A DNA stretch of 64,000 nucleotides, taken from positions 1 to 64,000 of the forward strand of contig NZ_RWKW01000001.1 of assembly GCF_003970795.1 (NCBI RefSeq), given 5' to 3'. A program made the position numbers and the translations under genes. The notes under the pieces were generated by a model. The model was not told the origin of the DNA and ran no database searches. It saw only the letters and a list, made by a program, of their open reading frames with translations. Positions within the stretch are counted from its first letter, which is position 1. The number at the start of each line of letters is the position of its first letter. The stretch comes from Aquibium carbonis. GTDB lineage: Bacteria; Pseudomonadota; Alphaproteobacteria; Rhizobiales; Rhizobiaceae. Shown here one piece after another: positions 43,855 through 53,022 of this stretch.

Positions 43855-44259
43855 ATGGACTGGCGAAGGGAGGGCGACATACTGGAGAGCATCCTGGCGC
43901 TGCTCGTCTCGCTTGCCGGTCTGGCCGATCGCGCGGCCGGCATGCCGCTTTGCCTCGCCCTGCCCGCGCTCGGCTTCATTGCGCGGGCCGAGGACGTGGC
44001 GCGGGACTTCCTCGCCGGGTTGCCGGCCGGCATGGCGGCCTGCGTCGTCGGCTCGGAGTCGACCGACCGCGCCGAGCGGCTGGCCGTTGATCTTCGGGCG
44101 CTGGCGCGGCTGCTCCGCGCCCTTCTGGCGCGGGCGCGGCGACGCGCCTGGCTCTCCGGCAAAGAGATGGGCCTGCGGACCGGATCGTCGTCCGAGCCTC
44201 CTTTGCCCGCCCGTCCGGGACGCCCCGTGCCGGCATGGCCCGCGCCGGATACGTCCTGA
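43855..44259 (+). CDS. Hypothetical protein, 134 residues
   Basis: I do not recognise a family. The ATG at 43855 is preceded by GGAGG (seven bases upstream), and codon third positions are strongly GC-rich as in resident genes. The protein begins MDWRREGDILESILALLVSL and has a hydrophobic first half (about 10-75, alanine/leucine-rich, possibly one or two amphipathic or membrane helices), an arginine-rich middle (ARLLRALLARARRRAW) and a proline-rich tail. It resembles short leucine/alanine-rich proteins limited to rhizobia. Unlike the adjacent island genes its composition matches the chromosome. Confidence 0.55.
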   Translation: MDWRREGDILESILALLVSLAGLADRAAGMPLCLALPALGFIARAEDVARDFLAGLPAGMAACVVGSESTDRAERLAVDLRALARLLRALLARARRRAWLSGKEMGLRTGSSSEPPLPARPGRPVPAWPAPDTS

Positions 44260-44365
44260 CGTCACACGTCGCGACGGCGAACAGCCTGACTCCGCCCCTG
44301 TGGATTGGTCGACCGGCCGTGCCTCCCCGCGAAACCCGCGGCCGGAGGGCGCTGGTGCGCGTCCT

Positions 44366-44419
44366 GATCCTCCCCCGTTTACGGGGGAGGGGGACCATGC
44401 GTAGCATGGTGGAGGGGGC
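44366..44419 (+). repeat. Double-hairpin repeat, forward copy left of the DUF559 gene
   Basis: The unit starts GATCCTCCCCC and ends GGTGGAGGGGGC. Stem one is CTCCCCCG/CGGGGGAG around TTTA; stem two is CCATGC/GCATGG around GTA. An inverted copy lies on the other side of the DUF559 gene (44795-44847), and a pair lies at 59475-59607. Confidence 0.85.
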
Positions 44420-44432
44420 GCCAAGGCGAGAC

Positions 44433-44789
44433 ATGCGATCCGAGAAGATGACATTCGAGCGCGCGCGAAGATTGCGGCGCGAGCTGAGCCTGCCCGAGGT
44501 GATCTTTTGGGTTTGCCTGCGCGGCCGGCGTCTTAACGGGCTGCGGTTTCGGCGCCAGCACCCGGTCGGGCCGTATGTACTCGACTTCTACCATGCCGAG
44601 GGAAGACTGGCGGTCGAGGTCGACGGCGCCCACCACGACCTGCCAGGGCAGATGCAGAATGACCTGCGGCGCGACGCCTGGCTCGAAGGGCAAGGCATCC
44701 GCGTGCTGCGAATTGCGGCGACCGATATTCTGGACGAAAAGGCGCTCGAGGGGATGCTGGTGACGATCGCGGAGATGGCGCGTCGTTGA
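44433..44789 (+). CDS. DUF559 endonuclease-fold protein
   Basis: The product (118 residues from ATG 44433; ATG 44448 is an alternative and better fits the family start) is a DUF559 protein, related to the very-short-patch-repair/PD-(D/E)XK endonuclease fold. The motif chain ARRLRRELSLPEVIFW, LRGRRLNGLRFRRQHPVGPY, VLDFYHAEGRLAVEVDGAHH and VLRIAATDIL is complete, including the Asp/Glu residues expected of the active site. Function of DUF559 proteins is unknown. No good ribosome site is visible. The gene is bracketed by two inverted copies of the same hairpin repeat, 14 bases before the start and 6 bases after the stop, so it may be a mobile or repeat-associated cassette. Confidence 0.85.
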   Translation: MRSEKMTFERARRLRRELSLPEVIFWVCLRGRRLNGLRFRRQHPVGPYVLDFYHAEGRLAVEVDGAHHDLPGQMQNDLRRDAWLEGQGIRVLRIAATDILDEKALEGMLVTIAEMARR

Positions 44790-44794
44790 GGCGT

Positions 44795-44847
44795 GCCCCC
44801 TCCACCGCCTTCGGCGGTCCCCCTCCCCCGCTTCGGAGGGGAGGATC
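44795..44847 (-). repeat. Double-hairpin repeat, inverted copy right of the DUF559 gene
   Basis: Read on the minus strand this is GATCCTCCCC...GGTGGAGGGGGC, as in the copy at 44366-44419. Its second stem is CCGCC-TTC-GGCGG, so the paired bases differ but pairing is kept. It fills the gap between the DUF559 stop and the lepA stop (44855). Confidence 0.85.
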
Positions 44848-44854
44848 AGGCGCC

Positions 44855-46660
44855 TCAGCTCTCCCCCATCTTCAGCGCCTCGATGAAGGCGGCCTGCGGG
44901 ATTTCGACCTTGCCGAACTGCCGCATGCGCTTCTTGCCTTCCTTCTGCTTGTCGAGCAGCTTGCGCTTGCGCGACACGTCGCCGCCATAGCACTTCGCGG
45001 TCACGTCCTTGCGCAGCGCCGAGATCGTCTCGCGGGCGATAACCTTGCCGCCGATGGCGGCCTGGATCGGGATCTTGAACATGTGCTTGGGGATCAGATC
45101 CTTGAGCTTCTCGCACATGACCCGGCCGCGCTTTTCCGCCGCCGAACGGTGAACCAGCATCGACAGCGCGTCGACCGGTTCGTCGTTGACGAGGATCGAC
45201 ATCTTGACGAGGTCGCCCTCCTTGTAGTCGGTCAGCTGGTAGTCGAACGAGGCGTAGCCCTTGGAAATCGACTTCAGCCGGTCGTAGAAGTCGAAGACCA
45301 CCTCGTTGAGCGGCAGCTCGTAGGTGGCCATGGCGCGCTTGCCGACATAGGAGAGGTCGACCTGCACGCCGCGCCGCTCCTGGCACAGCTTCAGGATCGC
45401 GCCGAGATAGTCGTCCGGGGTGAGGATCGTGGCGCGGATCCACGGCTCCTCGATGGCCTCGATCTTGACCACGTCGGGCATGTCGGCCGGGTTGTGAAGT
45501 TCCTTCGTCGAGCCGTCGGTCATCGCCAGGCGGTAGACGACCGAGGGCGCGGTGGCGATCAGGTCGAGGTCGAACTCGCGCTCCAGACGCTCCTGGATGA
45601 TCTCGAGGTGCAAGAGCCCGAGGAAGCCGCAGCGGAAACCGAAGCCAAGGGCCGCGCTCGTTTCCATCTCGAAGGAGAACGAAGCATCGTTGAGTCGCAG
45701 CTTGCCCATGGCGGCGCGCAGGTCCTCGAAGTCGGCGGCGTCGACTGGGAACAACCCGCAGAACACCACCGGCTGCGCCGGCTTGAAGCCCTCCAGCATG
45801 TGCGGCGTCGGCCGCTTGTCCTCGGTGATCGTGTCGCCGACGCGGGTGTCTGCCACCTCCTTGATCGACCCGGTGAGGAAGCCGATCTCGCCGGGGCCGA
45901 GCGCGTCGACCGTCAGCATCTTGGGCGTGATCACGCCGACGCGGTCGACGGCGTATTTCGCGCCGGTGCCCATCATGCGGATGTTCTGGCCGCGCTTCAG
46001 TTCGCCGTCGATGACCCGCACGAGCACGATGACGCCGAGATAGGCGTCGTACCACGAGTCGACCAGCATCGCCTTCAACGGCGCGTCGCGGTCGCCCTCC
46101 TTGGGCGGCGGCAGCCGGGTGACGATCGCCTCCAGCACCTCGTCGACGCCCAGCCCCGTCTTGGCCGAGATCAGCACAGCGTCGGAGGCATCGAGCCCGA
46201 TCACCTCCTCCACCTGCTCGCGGATGCGGTCCGGCTCGGCGGCGGGCAGGTCGACCTTGTTGAGCACCACCACGATCTCGTGGTTGGCGTCGAGCGCCTG
46301 ATAGACGTTGGCGAGCGTCTGCGCCTCGACACCTTGCGAAGCGTCGACGACCAGCAGCGACCCCTCGCAGGCGCGCAACGAGCGCGAAACCTCGTAGGCG
46401 AAGTCGACATGGCCCGGCGTGTCGATCAGGTTCAGCACATAGTCCTGTCCGTCGCGCGCCTTGTATTCGAGCCGCACGGTATTGGCCTTGATGGTGATGC
46501 CCCGCTCCCGCTCGATGTCCATCGAGTCGAGCACCTGCTCCTTCATCTCGCGCACCTCGAGGGAGCCGGTCATCTGGATCAGCCGGTCGGCGAGCGTCGA
46601 CTTGCCGTGGTCGATATGCGCGACGATGGAGAAATTGCGGATGTTCTTCAAAGGTGTCAT
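44855..46660 (-). CDS. lepA: Elongation factor 4 (LepA)
   Basis: LepA is a ribosome-bound GTPase that back-translocates or assists initiation under stress. From ATG 46660 the protein is 601 residues ([20 protein letters not shown]), the usual length; the frame is open upstream but without homology. GTPase motifs are [22 protein letters not shown] and NKVDLPA; the C-terminal ending [17 protein letters not shown] is typical. It is the first core gene on the right side of the accessory hot spot. Confidence 0.97.
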   Translation of the reverse strand: MTPLKNIRNFSIVAHIDHGKSTLADRLIQMTGSLEVREMKEQVLDSMDIERERGITIKANTVRLEYKARDGQDYVLNLIDTPGHVDFAYEVSRSLRACEGSLLVVDASQGVEAQTLANVYQALDANHEIVVVLNKVDLPAAEPDRIREQVEEVIGLDASDAVLISAKTGLGVDEVLEAIVTRLPPPKEGDRDAPLKAMLVDSWYDAYLGVIVLVRVIDGELKRGQNIRMMGTGAKYAVDRVGVITPKMLTVDALGPGEIGFLTGSIKEVADTRVGDTITEDKRPTPHMLEGFKPAQPVVFCGLFPVDAADFEDLRAAMGKLRLNDASFSFEMETSAALGFGFRCGFLGLLHLEIIQERLEREFDLDLIATAPSVVYRLAMTDGSTKELHNPADMPDVVKIEAIEEPWIRATILTPDDYLGAILKLCQERRGVQVDLSYVGKRAMATYELPLNEVVFDFYDRLKSISKGYASFDYQLTDYKEGDLVKMSILVNDEPVDALSMLVHRSAAEKRGRVMCEKLKDLIPKHMFKIPIQAAIGGKVIARETISALRKDVTAKCYGGDVSRKRKLLDKQKEGKKRMRQFGKVEIPQAAFIEALKMGES

Positions 46661-46752
46661 GGGCCGGGCGTATAGAGCATTCCGAGGCAAAACGCCAAAC
46701 CGGATTTCTGCGCGAAACATGCCGCAAAGGCTGCTGATTTCAAGGGGTGGCC

Positions 46753-47595
46753 ATGAAGGCTGCTCTGGACGCGGCGGCGCCCGCGCCCTATCCCGATCCC
46801 ATGGATGCGACGAACCCTGGCGAGGTCGACGGTTTCGACCGATTGCGTGCGTTCCTGCGCCGGCTCTACTACGGGCGGACGCGGGCGGCACTGCGGTTCC
46901 AGATCTCCGTACTTGCGGTCGATCTGGTGATCATCGCCTTCTTCGTGGCCTCGCCGGTGCTGCGCGATCGCCCGAGCTTCCTTTGGGTAGACTACGGAAT
47001 AGCGGCCGTGCTGGCGGCGGATGTCCTGGCGCGCGGGCTGGCGAGCAACAGTCTGGCAGGCTGGGCGCGACGGCCGACGGTGTGGGTCGATCTCTTCATA
47101 CTGGCGACCCTGCTGTTCCCGCACTCGCTCGCCAATCTCGGCTTCCTGCGCATCCTGCGGCTATGGTCGCTGTCGCGCAGCGGCTTCATCTGGCAGCCGC
47201 TGGAGCGTCGTGGACATGCGGCGTGGCGAGAAGTGATGGAGGACATCGTCAATCTGGTCACGTTCCTCTTGGTGACCACCGGCTTCGTCTACACCTTCTT
47301 CTTTCGAACCGGCTCCGGCATCGAGGGCTATGTCGATGCCTTCTACTTCACGGTGGCGACGGTCACGACCACGGGCTTCGGAGACATCGTCCTGCCCGGC
47401 ATCTGGGGCAAGCTGACGTCGATCGCGATCATGATCGTCGGCATCGCGCTGTTCGTGAAGCTTGCGCAGGCCCTGTTCCGCACCAGCAAGGTGGTGTTTC
47501 CCTGCCCGCAATGCGCCCTGCAAAGGCACGATCCGGACGCCGTGCACTGCAAGGCCTGTGGACATCCGCTGAAGATTCCCGACGACGGTGACTGA
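46753..47595 (+). CDS. Potassium-channel-like membrane protein with C-terminal zinc ribbon
   Basis: The 280-residue product has the plan of a six-segment voltage-gated-type ion channel. Four hydrophobic segments and an arginine-bearing segment ([17 protein letters not shown]) precede a pore loop with the selectivity filter TVTTTGFGD (K-channel TVGYGD-like) and a final helix. Unusually it ends in a compact zinc-ribbon motif, [10 protein letters not shown]...HCKACGHPL, with four Cys. ATG 46753 has AAGGGG upstream; GTG 46747 is possible. It is divergent from lepA. Ion specificity and the ligand or partner of the ribbon are unknown. Confidence 0.85.
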   Translation: MKAALDAAAPAPYPDPMDATNPGEVDGFDRLRAFLRRLYYGRTRAALRFQISVLAVDLVIIAFFVASPVLRDRPSFLWVDYGIAAVLAADVLARGLASNSLAGWARRPTVWVDLFILATLLFPHSLANLGFLRILRLWSLSRSGFIWQPLERRGHAAWREVMEDIVNLVTFLLVTTGFVYTFFFRTGSGIEGYVDAFYFTVATVTTTGFGDIVLPGIWGKLTSIAIMIVGIALFVKLAQALFRTSKVVFPCPQCALQRHDPDAVHCKACGHPLKIPDDGD

Positions 47596-47645
47596 ACAGG
47601 TTCCCGTCATCGCCCGCCAGGCCTGCGACGCGTCTTGACGGTGCG

Positions 47646-48035
47646 ATGGTTCAGCCCGACAAGCGCGTGCGCCCATGTCGTTGGAAGGAATTCCGCTTGA
47701 CCGTCTTCGGCTTCGTGCAGCTCTGCATCTCGACCGCGATCTTCATCCTCGCTGCCAGTGCCGCCAAGGCGTGGACGCTTTCGCCAGGCTACGGCAAGCT
47801 GGCCCTGACGCTGGTGCTCTACTCGATCGGGAACCTCGTAATGCTGCGCCTGATCCGCGAGTTCGGCATGGGCGTGGCATTGTCGCTATCGGCCGTGATC
47901 CAGCTCATCGCGGTCAACATCGTGGCCTTCGCCTTCTTCGGCGAGCGGGTGGACGTCGTCCAGGGTGCGGGAATCCTCGTCGCCATCCTCGCCGTAGCGT
48001 TGGTGACATTCGGACCTTATATCACCGGCCGTTGA
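47646..48035 (+). CDS. Small multi-spanning membrane protein (EamA/SMR-like)
   Basis: The product, up to 129 residues, has four hydrophobic segments (FGFVQLCISTAIFILAA, LALTLVLYSIGNLVML, GVALSLSAVIQLIAVNIVAF and GAGILVAILAVALVTFG) and the AFAFFGERVDVVQGAGILV pattern common to EamA/SMR-type half transporters. The start is uncertain: ATG 47646 lacks a ribosome site, whereas TTG 47698 follows GGAAGGA and would give about 112 residues beginning at the first membrane helix. No substrate can be assigned. Confidence 0.6.
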   Translation: MVQPDKRVRPCRWKEFRLTVFGFVQLCISTAIFILAASAAKAWTLSPGYGKLALTLVLYSIGNLVMLRLIREFGMGVALSLSAVIQLIAVNIVAFAFFGERVDVVQGAGILVAILAVALVTFGPYITGR

Positions 48036-48064
48036 GTCGGCGGTGCATGATTTTGCCTCGATAA

Positions 48065-48087
48065 TGATGCTTGAAACATCAGCATCA
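48065..48087. promoter_or_regulatory. Inverted repeat before the XRE gene, possible operator
   Basis: TGATGC (48065-48070) and GCATCA (48082-48087) form an inverted repeat with 11 bases between, about 42 bases before the start of the XRE gene. Small XRE regulators often repress their own promoter through such sites; binding here is inferred. Confidence 0.35.
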
Positions 48088-48128
48088 ATGGCCTACGCTT
48101 TGAACATGACGTCTGAAGCGAGGAATCT

Positions 48129-48383
48129 TTGATTACAGCCGCACAGATGCGCGCTGCCCGTGCGCTCGCCGGTATCGACCAGAGGACGCTGGCCGAACGC
48201 GCGGGCGTGTCTCTGCCCACCATCCAGCGGATGGAGGCGAGCGATGGCCAAGTGCGCGGCGTGGTCGATACGCTGGTCAAGGTGATCCAGGCGCTCGAGC
48301 AATCCGGCGTCGAACTGATTGGCGAGGAGCAGGCAAGCCCGCGCGGTGGCCGAGGAGTTCGGCTGAAGGCGTTGGATGGCTGA
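48129..48383 (+). CDS. Small XRE-family helix-turn-helix regulator
   Basis: The 84-residue product is a compact Cro/C1-type DNA-binding protein: ITAAQMRAARALAGIDQRTL, AERAGVSLPTIQRMEASDGQ, then an extension (VKVIQALEQSGVELIGEE). It probably represses a few local genes including its own. Start is TTG 48129 after GAGGAA; ATG 48147 is an alternative that keeps the whole domain. It resembles the regulator at 339-602. It precedes the SulP gene by about 200 bases, but no functional link is evident. Confidence 0.82.
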   Translation: MITAAQMRAARALAGIDQRTLAERAGVSLPTIQRMEASDGQVRGVVDTLVKVIQALEQSGVELIGEEQASPRGGRGVRLKALDG

Positions 48384-48580
48384 ATAGGTATCCGGCGGCG
48401 TCTACGCCGGAACAGATCGAAGCGCGCATGTCGCGGCGGGTTCCAGGGCCAGCGCGCATGCAGACACAGTGTCGCGACGGCGACCGCCGACCTCCGGACC
48501 TTGCCCGCCTGCCCGGGCATCGTCCCGCCGACGATCCCGCCGCCTTCCAGAGGGGACGCTCCCCAGGAGGCAAGGCCAGA

Positions 48581-50305
48581 ATGCAGACGAAATCCACGCC
48601 ATCGCCGGTTCGCTCGCCGGACTTCGCCGAGCTTTTCACGCCCAAGCTCGTGACCGTCCTGCGCGAGGGGTACGGGCTGGCGGGCCTGAAGGCCGATGCG
48701 ATCGCCGGATTGACGGTGGCGATCGTAGCGCTGCCGCTGTCGATGGCAATCGCGATCGCGTCAGGCGTGTCGCCGGAACGCGGGCTCTACACCGCCGTTG
48801 TCGGCGGATTCCTCGTGTCGCTGCTCGGCGGCAGCCGCTTCCAGATCGGCGGGCCGGCGGGCGCCTTCATTGTTCTTGTGGCCGCTACGGTCGCCCGGCA
48901 CGGACTCGACGGGCTGTTGCTCGCCACCATGATGTCGGGCTTGTTCCTTCTGGCCATCGGCTATCTGCGGCTCGGCACATACATCAAGTACATTCCTTTT
49001 CCGGTCACGGTGGGGTTCACCGCGGGCATCGGCGTCATCATCTTCGCAAGCCAGATCCGGGACCTTTTCGGACTGACGCTGACCGGGCCGGAGCCCGGTG
49101 AAATCCTGGAAAAGCTGCCGGCGCTCTGGGCGGCGGCGGGAACGGCGAGCCCGGCGGCGATCGGCGTCGCCGCTTTGACCATCGGGCTGATCGTCGGGCT
49201 GAAGCGTTACCGGCCGGGCTGGCCCGGCATGCTGTTCGCCGTCGTTCTGACCTCGGCCCTGGTGGTGGCGCTGGCGTTGCCTGTGGAGACGATCGGCACC
49301 CGCTTCGGCGGCATACCGCGCATGCTGCCCACGCCGGGCTTGCCGTCGATCAGTTGGGAACTGGCCTTCGCCGTCTTGCCCGACGCGATCGCGTTCGCGC
49401 TTCTCGGCTCGATCGAATCGCTCCTGTCGGCGGTGGTCGCCGACGGCATGACCGGGCGGCGGCACCGTTCCAACTGCGAATTGGTGGCGCAGGGCTTCGC
49501 CAACATCGGCGCGGCCCTTTTCGGTGGCTTTTGCGTGACGGGCACCATCGCGCGCACGGCGACCAACGTGCGGGCAGGCGCGCGCGGCCCCGTGGCCGGC
49601 ATGTTGCACTCGCTGTTCCTGCTTGTCTTCATGCTGGTGGCCGCACCTTTGGCGGCCTACATCCCGCTTGCCGCGCTCGCGGGCGTGCTGGCCACGGTGG
49701 CCTGGAACATGATCGAGAAACCGGCTTTCGCCGCCATCCTGCGTACTTCGCGCGCCGACACGGCGGTGCTCGCCGTCACGCTGCTCCTGGTGATCTTCCG
49801 CGACCTCACGGAAGGCATCGTGGTGGGCTTCCTGCTCGGCTCGATCCTGTACATCGACCGCATGTCCAGAACGGTGGCCACCGAGGGATATGCGTCCCGC
49901 ATAGAGGAGGACGTTGCAGACGACGTGGACCGCGAAGACTACGACGCAGCGATGGCGAGCGATCCGGATACGGTGGTCTACCGCATTCCTGGGGCATTTT
50001 TCTTCGGCACCGCGGCGACCGTCGGCGCTGTGCTCGACCGCATCGCCGACCAGCGGCGGAACTTCATTCTCGATTGCTCGGTCGTGCCGTTCCTCGATTC
50101 CACCGCCGCCAACGTCATCGAGGGAGCGGCGCGCAAGGCGCATCGATCCGGCGTCCGCTTCGTCATCGCGGGGGCGTCGATGGACGTGCGCCGAACGTTG
50201 GTCAGCCACGGGATAAGGGCACCGGACGTCGACTATGCCGCGACGCTCGCGGATGCGTGGGACCTGGTTCAGGGACGGACGGTCGAGGTCGTGGACCATC
50301 CTTGA
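48581..50305 (+). CDS. SulP-family anion transporter with STAS domain
   Basis: This inner-membrane transporter of the SLC26/SulP family carries sulfate, bicarbonate, dicarboxylates or similar anions. From ATG 48581 (AGGAGG upstream) it has 574 residues with about 12-14 hydrophobic segments, the family start GLKADAIAGLTVAIVALPLS, RFQIGGPAGAFIVLVAA, and a cytoplasmic STAS domain (about 470-565, VYRIPGAFFFGTAATV and LDCSVVPFLDSTAANVI). The in-frame codons from 48428 are not transporter sequence. The ion is not predictable. Confidence 0.93.
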   Translation: MQTKSTPSPVRSPDFAELFTPKLVTVLREGYGLAGLKADAIAGLTVAIVALPLSMAIAIASGVSPERGLYTAVVGGFLVSLLGGSRFQIGGPAGAFIVLVAATVARHGLDGLLLATMMSGLFLLAIGYLRLGTYIKYIPFPVTVGFTAGIGVIIFASQIRDLFGLTLTGPEPGEILEKLPALWAAAGTASPAAIGVAALTIGLIVGLKRYRPGWPGMLFAVVLTSALVVALALPVETIGTRFGGIPRMLPTPGLPSISWELAFAVLPDAIAFALLGSIESLLSAVVADGMTGRRHRSNCELVAQGFANIGAALFGGFCVTGTIARTATNVRAGARGPVAGMLHSLFLLVFMLVAAPLAAYIPLAALAGVLATVAWNMIEKPAFAAILRTSRADTAVLAVTLLLVIFRDLTEGIVVGFLLGSILYIDRMSRTVATEGYASRIEEDVADDVDREDYDAAMASDPDTVVYRIPGAFFFGTAATVGAVLDRIADQRRNFILDCSVVPFLDSTAANVIEGAARKAHRSGVRFVIAGASMDVRRTLVSHGIRAPDVDYAATLADAWDLVQGRTVEVVDHP

Positions 50306-50373
50306 ACCGTCGCGGCGACCGTCCCTCGCCAAGCGGCTCCCGCTCGCCTACATAGGCGGTTGGAGAACCCCGC

Positions 50374-51123
50374 ATGACAGACACCGAGACCCGCAAGACC
50401 ATCGTCCTGACCGGGGCCAGCCGCGGCATCGGCCATGCGACGGTGAAGCGCTTCTCACGCGAGGGTTGGCGAGTCATCACCTGTTCGCGGCAGGCCTTTT
50501 CGGAGGACTGCCCCTGGCCGCAGGGTGCCGAAGACCACATCCGCGTCGATCTGACCGATCCAGAGGACGTGGGCCTCGCGGTCTCGGAAATCCGCCATCG
50601 CCTCCAGGCCCTTGGCGGCAGGCTTGAGGCGCTGGTCAACAATGCCGGCATCTCGCCGAAACTGTCCGACGGCAGCCGGATGAACTCCATCGACACGCCG
50701 ATGCACGTCTGGCGCGATGTCTTCCAGGTCAACTTCTTTGCGCCCATCATGCTGGCGCGGGGCCTTTTCAAGGAACTCGCGGCCGCGGGCGGTTCCGTGG
50801 TAAACGTCACCTCGATCACCGGCACCCGCGTCCACCCCTTCGCGGGCACGGCCTATGCCACCTCCAAGGCAGCGCTCGGTTCCTTGACCCGCGAGATGTC
50901 AGCCGATTTCGGACCGCACGGCATTCGGGTCAATGCCATCGCGCCGGGAGAGATCGACACCGCGATCCTCTCGCCCGGCACCGACAAGATCGTCGAGACG
51001 ATTCCGCTGCGCCGGCTGGGCGAGACGGCCGAGGTGGCCGACATCATCTATTTCCTCTGCTCTCCGCAATCTTCCTATGTTTCCGGCTCCGAGATCCACA
51101 TCAATGGTGGACAGCATGTCTGA
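50374..51123 (+). CDS. SDR-family oxidoreductase
   Basis: The 249-residue product is a classical short-chain dehydrogenase/reductase. The NAD(P) motif is TGASRGIGHATVKR (14-27), followed by NNAGISPK, catalytic Ser in NVTSITGT and YxxxK in AYATSKAALG, and a C-terminal GGQHV. An Arg after the glycine motif suggests NADP(H) preference, which is only suggestive. It stands alone between SulP and the HWE kinase; substrate unknown. Confidence 0.9.
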   Translation: MTDTETRKTIVLTGASRGIGHATVKRFSREGWRVITCSRQAFSEDCPWPQGAEDHIRVDLTDPEDVGLAVSEIRHRLQALGGRLEALVNNAGISPKLSDGSRMNSIDTPMHVWRDVFQVNFFAPIMLARGLFKELAAAGGSVVNVTSITGTRVHPFAGTAYATSKAALGSLTREMSADFGPHGIRVNAIAPGEIDTAILSPGTDKIVETIPLRRLGETAEVADIIYFLCSPQSSYVSGSEIHINGGQHV

Positions 51124-51179
51124 AGTCGCGGCGATGCGAGGCTTTTCAACCGCGCGTTGGATCGGATAGCATTGCTGCG

Positions 51180-52289
51180 ATGTCGTCAGGGCAGGGTAGT
51201 GCCGGCTGCAACGGCAGAGACAGTGCAGTGAAGCGAGACGCATTCTTGGACCAGATCCCTCAAGCTGGCAGCCGGATGGCACGAGCGATACACGCCTTCG
51301 ACTGGAGTGCCACGTCGATGGGACCAGCCGAAACCTGGCCGCTTTCGCTTCGATCGGTCGTGCAGATGATGCTGCACCAGCGCCAGGCAATCTGTCTGTT
51401 TTGGGGTGACGACCTGAACATGCTCTACAACGACGCCTATGCGCCGTTGCTCGGGGCCAAGGAAAGAGACGCTCTCGGGAAACCGTTTCGAGACATCTGG
51501 TCCGACGTCTGGAACGACGTGAAACCCTTCGTCGACATGGCGCTGGGCGGCGAAGGCACCTATGCCGAAAACATGCGGCTGATGATGTTCCGGAACGGAT
51601 TCGAGGAGGAAACCTACTTCACCTTTTCGTACAGCCCCCTGTTTGACGATGACGGTCGGGTACGCGGACTGATCAACGTGACCGTCGAGACCACGCAGGC
51701 GGTCCTGGCCCAGCGCACCCAGCAGGTTATGCGGCGGGAACTGATGCACCGCGTCAAGAATTCGTTGGCGGTGACCTCCAGCGTGATATCGGCGACCTTG
51801 CGGCAGGCGCCGTCGCTGGAGGTGGCGCGCGAAACCATAACCAGGCGGCTGGCGGCGCTGGCCGATGCGCAGAACCTGTTCAACGACAATGCCGACAGCG
51901 CCGAAGTCGACGTTGTCCTGCGCGCGGCGCTTCGCGCCCATCTCGATCACAGCAGTCGGGTGAGCCTGTCGGGACCGGGGGTGAAGATCAGTTCCCAGCA
52001 GGCCATAGGTCTATCCCTTGCGGCCTATGAACTGGCAACAAACGCGATGAAGTATGGCGCTCTGTCGGTCGACGGAGGCAGAATTGATGTCTCCTGGAAC
52101 ACGCATGGGCGACGCGGTTTCAGCTTCACCTGGCAGGAAAGCGGCGGTCCGCCCGTCGAGCCGCCGACGCGCTCGGGCTTCGGCTCACGACTGACGAACC
52201 GGATCGTCGCCGCCTATTTTTCCGGAGAGGGACGAACGCATTACGATCGCGATGGATTGCGTTTCGAACTGAACGGCCAGCTTGCCTGA
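51180..52289 (+). CDS. HWE-family sensor histidine kinase with PAS domain
   Basis: The 369-residue soluble kinase has a PAS-like sensor (about 40-175; WGDDLNMLYNDAYAPLLG...) and an HWE-type core: phospho-acceptor His in RRELMHRVKNSLAVTSSV, AYELATNAMKYGALS (N-box) and TWQESGGPPVE, with the truncated G-box order typical of HWE kinases. The family occurs mainly in alphaproteobacteria, frequently in the general stress response or light sensing. No response regulator is adjacent, so it is an orphan; the convergent PAS-LuxR regulator gene lies 63 bases downstream but lacks a receiver domain. The chosen ATG is one of several possible. Confidence 0.87.
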   Translation: MSSGQGSAGCNGRDSAVKRDAFLDQIPQAGSRMARAIHAFDWSATSMGPAETWPLSLRSVVQMMLHQRQAICLFWGDDLNMLYNDAYAPLLGAKERDALGKPFRDIWSDVWNDVKPFVDMALGGEGTYAENMRLMMFRNGFEEETYFTFSYSPLFDDDGRVRGLINVTVETTQAVLAQRTQQVMRRELMHRVKNSLAVTSSVISATLRQAPSLEVARETITRRLAALADAQNLFNDNADSAEVDVVLRAALRAHLDHSSRVSLSGPGVKISSQQAIGLSLAAYELATNAMKYGALSVDGGRIDVSWNTHGRRGFSFTWQESGGPPVEPPTRSGFGSRLTNRIVAAYFSGEGRTHYDRDGLRFELNGQLA

Positions 52290-52352
52290 CGCCGCGGCGG
52301 CTGCCGACCGATCGCATCCCATCTGTGTGGGGTTGCTCGTGCTTCGGAACCT

Positions 52353-52910
52353 CTAGTTCGGCATGCCAGACAGCGAGGCAAGGAGTTCTGCAACGTTGCT
52401 GGCGCAGTACTTCTTGAGCAGTCGGGCGCGGTGCGCCTCCACCGTGCGCGGCGAGATGGCGAGCAGCCGGCCGATTTCTTTGCTCGTGCGGCCTTCGCCC
52501 AAGTGCATCACGATCTGGCGCTCGCGCGTCGTGAGCTGCATCACCGGGCGGTAGGCCGAGAGATCGGCAAAGGACCACACGGCGCGTGCGAGCGGATTGT
52601 CCCTGGTGAACGAGTGGCCGCGAACGCGGCACCAGAACAAGGCCCCGTCCTTGCGGGCCATGATGCGCTCGTCGGAATACTCGTTGGCGCGGCGCAGCGG
52701 TTCCACACCCACGTCGCGAATCCGTTCGAACTCCTCGTAGGTTGGATAGAGAAACGCGAACGACTGGTTGATGAGCTCGGCCCTGTCGTAGCGGAACACC
52801 TGCGCGAAGGTCAGGTTGCATGCCCTGATGATCCTGTTTTCGGTCAGCACGATGCCGACCGGAGCATGCTCGAAGGCCAGCGTCTCTAGCGTCGTCTCCC
52901 GGTTATCCAT
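52353..52910 (-). CDS. PAS-LuxR transcriptional regulator
   Basis: The 185-residue product (ATG 52910) couples an N-terminal PAS domain (about 10-120, FEHAPVGIVLTENR, PTYEEFERIRDVGVEP and DGALFWCRVRGHSFT) to a C-terminal LuxR helix-turn-helix (LTTRERQIVMHLGEGRTSKEI, with SPRTVEAHRARLLKKY). It has no receiver or autoinducer domain, so it probably senses a ligand or redox state directly. It is divergent from the acyl-CoA synthetase gene (112 bases), the natural target being the catabolic operon on the other side. No strong ribosome site is seen at 52910; a longer frame to 53024 would overlap the neighbouring gene. Confidence 0.86.
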   Translation of the reverse strand: MDNRETTLETLAFEHAPVGIVLTENRIIRACNLTFAQVFRYDRAELINQSFAFLYPTYEEFERIRDVGVEPLRRANEYSDERIMARKDGALFWCRVRGHSFTRDNPLARAVWSFADLSAYRPVMQLTTRERQIVMHLGEGRTSKEIGRLLAISPRTVEAHRARLLKKYCASNVAELLASLSGMPN

Positions 52911-53022
52911 GCGTATTTGTACGATATTGATGAGAGGGGGCCCGAAACGGATAGTACCAAGGCGCGCTGGATCGCAACACAAGAATTCCACAACGTCCAT
53001 GCGCGCGGGGAGGACTGCATCC

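Noticed and set aside
44366-44847. Insertion sequence around the DUF559 gene
   Set aside because: There are inverted repeats but no transposase and no target duplication visible; the repeats also occur without any gene at 59475-59607, so a classical IS is not supported.
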